From NCBI RefSeq assembly GCF_001428845.1, contig NZ_LMIU01000001.1, forward strand, positions 248,984 through 312,983: 64,000 nt of DNA, given 5' to 3'. This DNA is from Achromobacter sp. Root83 (GTDB taxonomy: Bacteria; Pseudomonadota; Gammaproteobacteria; Burkholderiales; Burkholderiaceae_B). Below the pieces are notes generated by a model, which saw only the letters and a program-made list of their open reading frames with translations, searched no databases and was not told the DNA's origin. Both the position numbers and the translations under genes were made by a program. The stretch's first letter is position 1. Every line of letters begins with the position of its first letter. This document shows positions 59,529 through 64,000 of the stretch, in pieces.

Positions 59529-61364
59529 ATGGATCTGAATTGGCAGCAGCAACTCGCGGAAAGCGCCTTCTGGCTTTTGCAGGCGTTCGGCATCTCGGCC
59601 GTGGCGCTGGCGCTGGTCACGCTGGTGCTTGCGCGCACCACGCGGTGGGGCCGCAAGTTCTGGCGGCTTGCGTGGCCATACCTGACGCCCAGGCGCAGCT
59701 GGAAGCCGCTGCTGACACTGGCGCTGCTGCTGTTCCTGGCCATGTTCGCGGTGCGCATGACGGTGCTGTTTTCGTTCTGGTACAACGGCTTCTATAGCGC
59801 GCTGCAGGCGCTGGACCAGTCGGCGTTCTGGCGTTTCCTGGGCATTTTCGCGGTGCTGGCCAGCGTGCACGTAGTGCGCAGCCTGGCCGACAGCTACGTG
59901 GGCCAGGCCTTCGACATCCACTGGCGCGTGTGGCTCAACGAGCGCCTGACGCGCGACTGGCTGGGCGCGGGGGCCTATTACCGGGGGCACTTCCTGGATG
60001 AGCCCGTCGACAACCCCGATCAGCGCATCGAACAGGACATTTCGCAGTTCGTCACCGGTTCCCGCACGCTGGCCATCGGCGCGCTGAGCGCGATCGTATC
60101 GCTGGTGGCGTTCACCACTATCCTGTGGGGGCTGTCGGGGCCCCTGGCGGTGGCGGGCGTGGAGATCCCGCGCGCCATGGTGTTCATGGTCTACCTGTAC
60201 GTGATCGTCGCGACCTGGTTCGCGTTCAAGATCGGACGTCCGCTGATCAAGCTGAATTTCCTGTCGGAACGCCTGACGGCCAATTTCCGCTATGCGTTGG
60301 TGCGCTTGCGCGAAAACGCCGAGAACGTCGCCTTCTATCAAGGCGAGGACGTGGAACGCGCCACCTTGTGGACGCGCTTCACCGCTTACATCGCCAACCT
60401 GTGGGCCCGCGTGTACCGGGGGCTGAAGTTCGACGGCTTCAACCTGTCGATCAGCCAGATCGCGGTGGTGTTCCCCTTCATCCTGCAGGCGCCGCGTTTC
60501 TTCAGCGGCGCGATCAAGCTGGGCGACGTCATGCAGACCTCGCAGGCGTTCGGGCAGGTGCAGGATTCGCTGTCGTTCTTTCGCAGCTCTTACGACGCGT
60601 TCGCGCAGTACCGCGCCACGCTGGACCGTCTGAACGGATTCCTGGATGCCAACGAGGCCGCGCGCGCCTTGCCGTCCGTGCGGACGCAGGCCAAGCCCGA
60701 CGGCATGGACATCGACGGCCTGCAGGTGTCGCGGCCCGACGGCACGCCATTGCTGCGGGATCTGAACCTGCGCCTGCGTCCCGGTCAGGCTCTGCTGATC
60801 AAGGGGCCTTCGGGTAGCGGCAAGACCACCTTGCTGCGCGCGCTGGCCGGCCTGTGGCCCTATGCGCAAGGCAGCGTGCTGCGGCCGGACGGCGCGTCCG
60901 CGCTGTTCCTGTCGCAGCGGCCTTATCTGCCCCTGGGCGACCTGCGCGGCGCGGTGGCGTACCCCGCGCTGGCGCGGCCGGAAGACGATGCGCGGCTGGC
61001 CGACGCGCTGCGGCAGGTCAACCTGGGGCATCTGGCTGGCCGGCTGGACGAGGTGCAGGATTGGTCGCGGGTCTTGTCGATTGGCGAGCAGCAGCGTGTG
61101 GCGTTCGCACGCGCGCTTTACAACCGGCCGGCGATCGTGTTCCTGGACGAGGCCACATCGGCCACCGACGAAGGCCTGGAACACGCGCTATACAGCCTGC
61201 TGCGCACCGCGTTGCCGGACAGCATGCTGGTCAGCGTGGGACACCGGAGCACGCTCGATCCCTTCCATACCCACCGCCTGGACCTGCTGGGCGGGGGCGG
61301 ATGGGCGATGGGCCCGATGGCGGCGGGACGCAATCCCGGGACGCTGCGGCGCGAGGCCGCTTAG
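59529..61364 (+). CDS. SbmA/BacA-like ABC transporter (permease-ATPase fusion)
   Basis: This 611-residue protein has an SbmA/BacA-type membrane domain to about residue 390 (FWYNGFYSALQALDQSAFWR, WRVWLNERLTRDWLGAGAYY, NPDQRIEQDISQFV) and an ATPase domain with Walker A GPSGSGKTTLLRALAG near 427, signature LSIGEQQRVAFARAL near 516 and Walker B IVFLDEATSATDEG. Relatives include E. coli YddA and mycobacterial BacA-like proteins that move peptides or cobalamin. Which substrate and direction apply here cannot be told. Confidence 0.9.
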   Translation: MDLNWQQQLAESAFWLLQAFGISAVALALVTLVLARTTRWGRKFWRLAWPYLTPRRSWKPLLTLALLLFLAMFAVRMTVLFSFWYNGFYSALQALDQSAFWRFLGIFAVLASVHVVRSLADSYVGQAFDIHWRVWLNERLTRDWLGAGAYYRGHFLDEPVDNPDQRIEQDISQFVTGSRTLAIGALSAIVSLVAFTTILWGLSGPLAVAGVEIPRAMVFMVYLYVIVATWFAFKIGRPLIKLNFLSERLTANFRYALVRLRENAENVAFYQGEDVERATLWTRFTAYIANLWARVYRGLKFDGFNLSISQIAVVFPFILQAPRFFSGAIKLGDVMQTSQAFGQVQDSLSFFRSSYDAFAQYRATLDRLNGFLDANEAARALPSVRTQAKPDGMDIDGLQVSRPDGTPLLRDLNLRLRPGQALLIKGPSGSGKTTLLRALAGLWPYAQGSVLRPDGASALFLSQRPYLPLGDLRGAVAYPALARPEDDARLADALRQVNLGHLAGRLDEVQDWSRVLSIGEQQRVAFARALYNRPAIVFLDEATSATDEGLEHALYSLLRTALPDSMLVSVGHRSTLDPFHTHRLDLLGGGGWAMGPMAAGRNPGTLRREAA

Positions 61365-61378
61365 CGTCCCGCGCGGGT

Positions 61379-62182
61379 TCAGGTGCCGACGCGCAAGGGG
61401 CCGGTCAGCTTGCGCAATGCCGCCACCACGCTTTGCGCGGTGATGCGCCCGGTCTTGGGATTGGCCGACGGGATGTTCTGGATCTCCATCGAGAACGAGG
61501 CCGAGTCGGACACGACCTCGACGCGGTGGAGGTTGCGCTCCAGCGAGGGATCCGCCCAGATTTCCAGTGTGGTGCGGTCCGGCCCGATGCCCGCCAGCGA
61601 CACGCTGACCGCCACGTTCAGATTGGCCGGAAAACCCACCGCCGCTTCGCGCGGCGAACCGCGGAAGATCAAACGGGGTTCGGTGATGTCCGCGATGTCG
61701 ATGTTGTTGTCGGTCAGGTAGGGCGCGCCGAGCAGGCCGCGCACCGGCTTGCGGGTGATCATCGTCACGGAATGGATGACGCCTTCGGCGGCCGCGGTGA
61801 TGGCGTCCAGGCCCAGGATGGCGCCGGACGGCACGATGATCTGCCCGCCATGCTGGCGGGCGACTTCGATCAGGTCGTCATTGCGCAGCAGCGCACCGGA
61901 GCTGAGCACCACCAGCTTCTTGCCGGCGCGCAGCACGGGTTCGGCCAGGGCGCGGAACACGGCGGCAGGCGCGCATTCGACGACCACGTCGCAATGCTCG
62001 GCAAGCGCGTCGATGGTGGTGAAGGCGGGGGCGCCATTCGTCCACGCAAAGGCAGGCGGGGCCTTGGGGTCGCGCACGGCGACCGCGGCGAGCGTCAGGC
62101 CGGACAGGCCGGCATCCAGGGATTGCGCCACGGCCTGGCCGATGGCGCCAAAGCCGGCAATGCCGACGCGGTAGCTGTTCAT
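61379..62182 (-). CDS. nadX: L-aspartate dehydrogenase
   Basis: This 267-residue NAD(P)-dependent enzyme has the Rossmann motif VGIAGFGAIGQAVAQSL, CDVVVECAPAAVFRALAE, LSSGALLRNDD, VPSGAILGLDAITAA and NVAVSVSLAGIGPDRT, all typical of AspDH/NadX. It converts aspartate to iminoaspartate, which can feed NAD synthesis. nadA and nadC are not adjacent in the window, so a role in aspartate catabolism is also open. Confidence 0.88.
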   Translation of the reverse strand: MNSYRVGIAGFGAIGQAVAQSLDAGLSGLTLAAVAVRDPKAPPAFAWTNGAPAFTTIDALAEHCDVVVECAPAAVFRALAEPVLRAGKKLVVLSSGALLRNDDLIEVARQHGGQIIVPSGAILGLDAITAAAEGVIHSVTMITRKPVRGLLGAPYLTDNNIDIADITEPRLIFRGSPREAAVGFPANLNVAVSVSLAGIGPDRTTLEIWADPSLERNLHRVEVVSDSASFSMEIQNIPSANPKTGRITAQSVVAALRKLTGPLRVGT

Positions 62183-62256
62183 GGGAATCCAAAGTTGATC
62201 AGGCGGAAAGGGCCGTCGGCAACTGTAGCCAGTGCATGGCCATGCGTCAACGAGGC

Positions 62257-63219
<963 letters not shown>

Positions 63220-63385
63220 CTAGAGGTGATGCGTATTCAGTGGCTGCCAGTGGCGGGGCGCCGATCATATCCGGAATATCCAGGCCGGCCTGGAGGGTGC
63301 CTGGGACAAGGACGATGTGCCGATTATTCTCCGCCGCCGGGCGCTTGGCAACGCGGATGCGGATACAAGTTCCAGCGCGCCCGCG

Positions 63386-64000
63386 CTACCAGGCGTGCTG
63401 CGCGTCAACGGGAAACGAACCGTCCTTGACCGCGCGCGCGTAGGCCGCGAACGAGGCTTGGACCCCGTTTGATCCATCCGCGAAGTTGCGCACGAACCTG
63501 GGCATTTTCCCGATGTTGAGCCCAAGCATGTCGTGCATGACCAGCACCTGGCCATCGGTGCCGGAACCGGCGCCGATGCCGATGGTTGCGCAGGAATTCA
63601 TCGCACCGGTGAGTTCGGCGGCCAATCGGGCGGGGATCATTTCCAGCACCAGCATCGACGCCCCGGCCTGGTCAAGCTCGCCGGCGTCCCGCAGCAGCTT
63701 GGCCGCTCCGTCTTCGTCGCGTCCTTGAACGCGGTACCCGCCCAGCGCCGAGACGGTCTGGGGGGTGAGTCCCAGATGGCCGCATACCGGAATGCCGCGT
63801 TCGACGAGGAACCTGACGGTCTCGGTGGTCCAGCCCCCGCCCTCGAGCTTCACCATGTGCGCCCCGGCCTGCATGAGGCGGATCGAGGACGCCATCGCCT
63901 GGTCGGCCGAGCGGTGGTAGGACCCGAAAGGAAGATCCGCCACCAGCAGGGCCGCTCCGTTCGATTTCTCCAGTCCGCGGGATACGCATTGGGTGTGATA
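63386..64000 (-). CDS. panB: 3-methyl-2-oxobutanoate hydroxymethyltransferase (5' end outside window)
   Basis: The last about 204 residues of PanB are visible: [12 protein letters not shown] at the right edge, [75 protein letters not shown] and FVRNFADGS. PanB adds a hydroxymethyl group to ketoisovalerate for pantothenate synthesis. The Mg ligand Glu and the catalytic Glu in LEMIP are present. The N-terminal part continues beyond 64000. Confidence 0.95.
   Translation of the reverse strand, partial: YHTQCVSRGLEKSNGAALLVADLPFGSYHRSADQAMASSIRLMQAGAHMVKLEGGGWTTETVRFLVERGIPVCGHLGLTPQTVSALGGYRVQGRDEDGAAKLLRDAGELDQAGASMLVLEMIPARLAAELTGAMNSCATIGIGAGSGTDGQVLVMHDMLGLNIGKMPRFVRNFADGSNGVQASFAAYARAVKDGSFPVDAQHAW

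Overview
The window is a high-GC, gene-dense stretch of a betaproteobacterial chromosome, most like Bordetella/Achromobacter (Alcaligenaceae). The signs are four orphan Bug-type periplasmic solute receptors, each beside a regulator and small catabolic genes, and a complete ccoNOQP-ccoG block with FNR-type boxes. No rRNA, tRNA, insertion sequence or CRISPR was seen. Most open frames opposite the real genes are GC-driven shadows and are left out.

Layout. 1-3948: a LysR regulator (cut by the window edge) divergent from a Bug receptor, a CitE-like lyase and a class III CoA-transferase. 4007-8826: biotin synthesis, with bioF, a BioH-like esterase and a fused bioC-bioD gene on the minus strand and bioA divergent. 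8870-15713: cbb3 oxidase locus, beginning with a CcoI-type copper ATPase stripped of all its soluble domains, then ccoS, ccoN, ccoO, ccoQ, ccoP, ccoG, a short FixH and a small membrane protein. 15717-23142: a YjdM-like protein, a LysR/Bug/PdxA-like/rhamnonate-dehydratase-like/DHDPS-like catabolic cluster, and an ABC-2 exporter. 23207-34003: single housekeeping and accessory genes (DUF4168, hemolysin III, PHB depolymerase-like, DUF1993, VOC, DUF1428, GlxA-type regulator, GNAT, chemoreceptor) and a TauD/Bug/IclR cluster. 34144-41982: DUF2569, a frameshifted adhesin-E-like gene, a SUKH-like protein, dadA under a tandem glycine riboswitch, a class C beta-lactamase, a DUF2242 lipoprotein, a HemJ/CopD-like protein and a DUF218 protein.

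The most interesting part is 42.1-53.8 kb. A FixJ/LuxR-type response regulator, a secreted Ig-like repeat protein, a STAS-like DUF4325 protein, a glycine-rich autotransporter, a small HTH protein and a BvgS-like hybrid histidine kinase (HisKA, HATPase, degenerate receiver, receiver, HPt) lie together. Four of their intergenic regions carry the same 14-bp dyad, GAGTA-N4-TACTC, always immediately upstream of a weak -35 and at a near-constant distance from a -10-like hexamer, so that its centre falls near -42.5. A weaker fifth copy precedes an S9-peptidase-like protein whose nucleophile serine is replaced by asparagine. I read this as a self-contained two-component system controlling its own surface and secreted proteins.

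53838-64000: a class I PPK2 gene preceded by a third perfect FNR box, a DOPA-dioxygenase-like protein, a Sui1/YciH-like protein, an Hsp15-like S4 protein, an amidohydrolase/Bug pair with a divergent LysR, an SbmA/BacA-like ABC transporter, aspartate dehydrogenase, adenosine/adenine deaminase and the 5'-truncated (window edge) panB.
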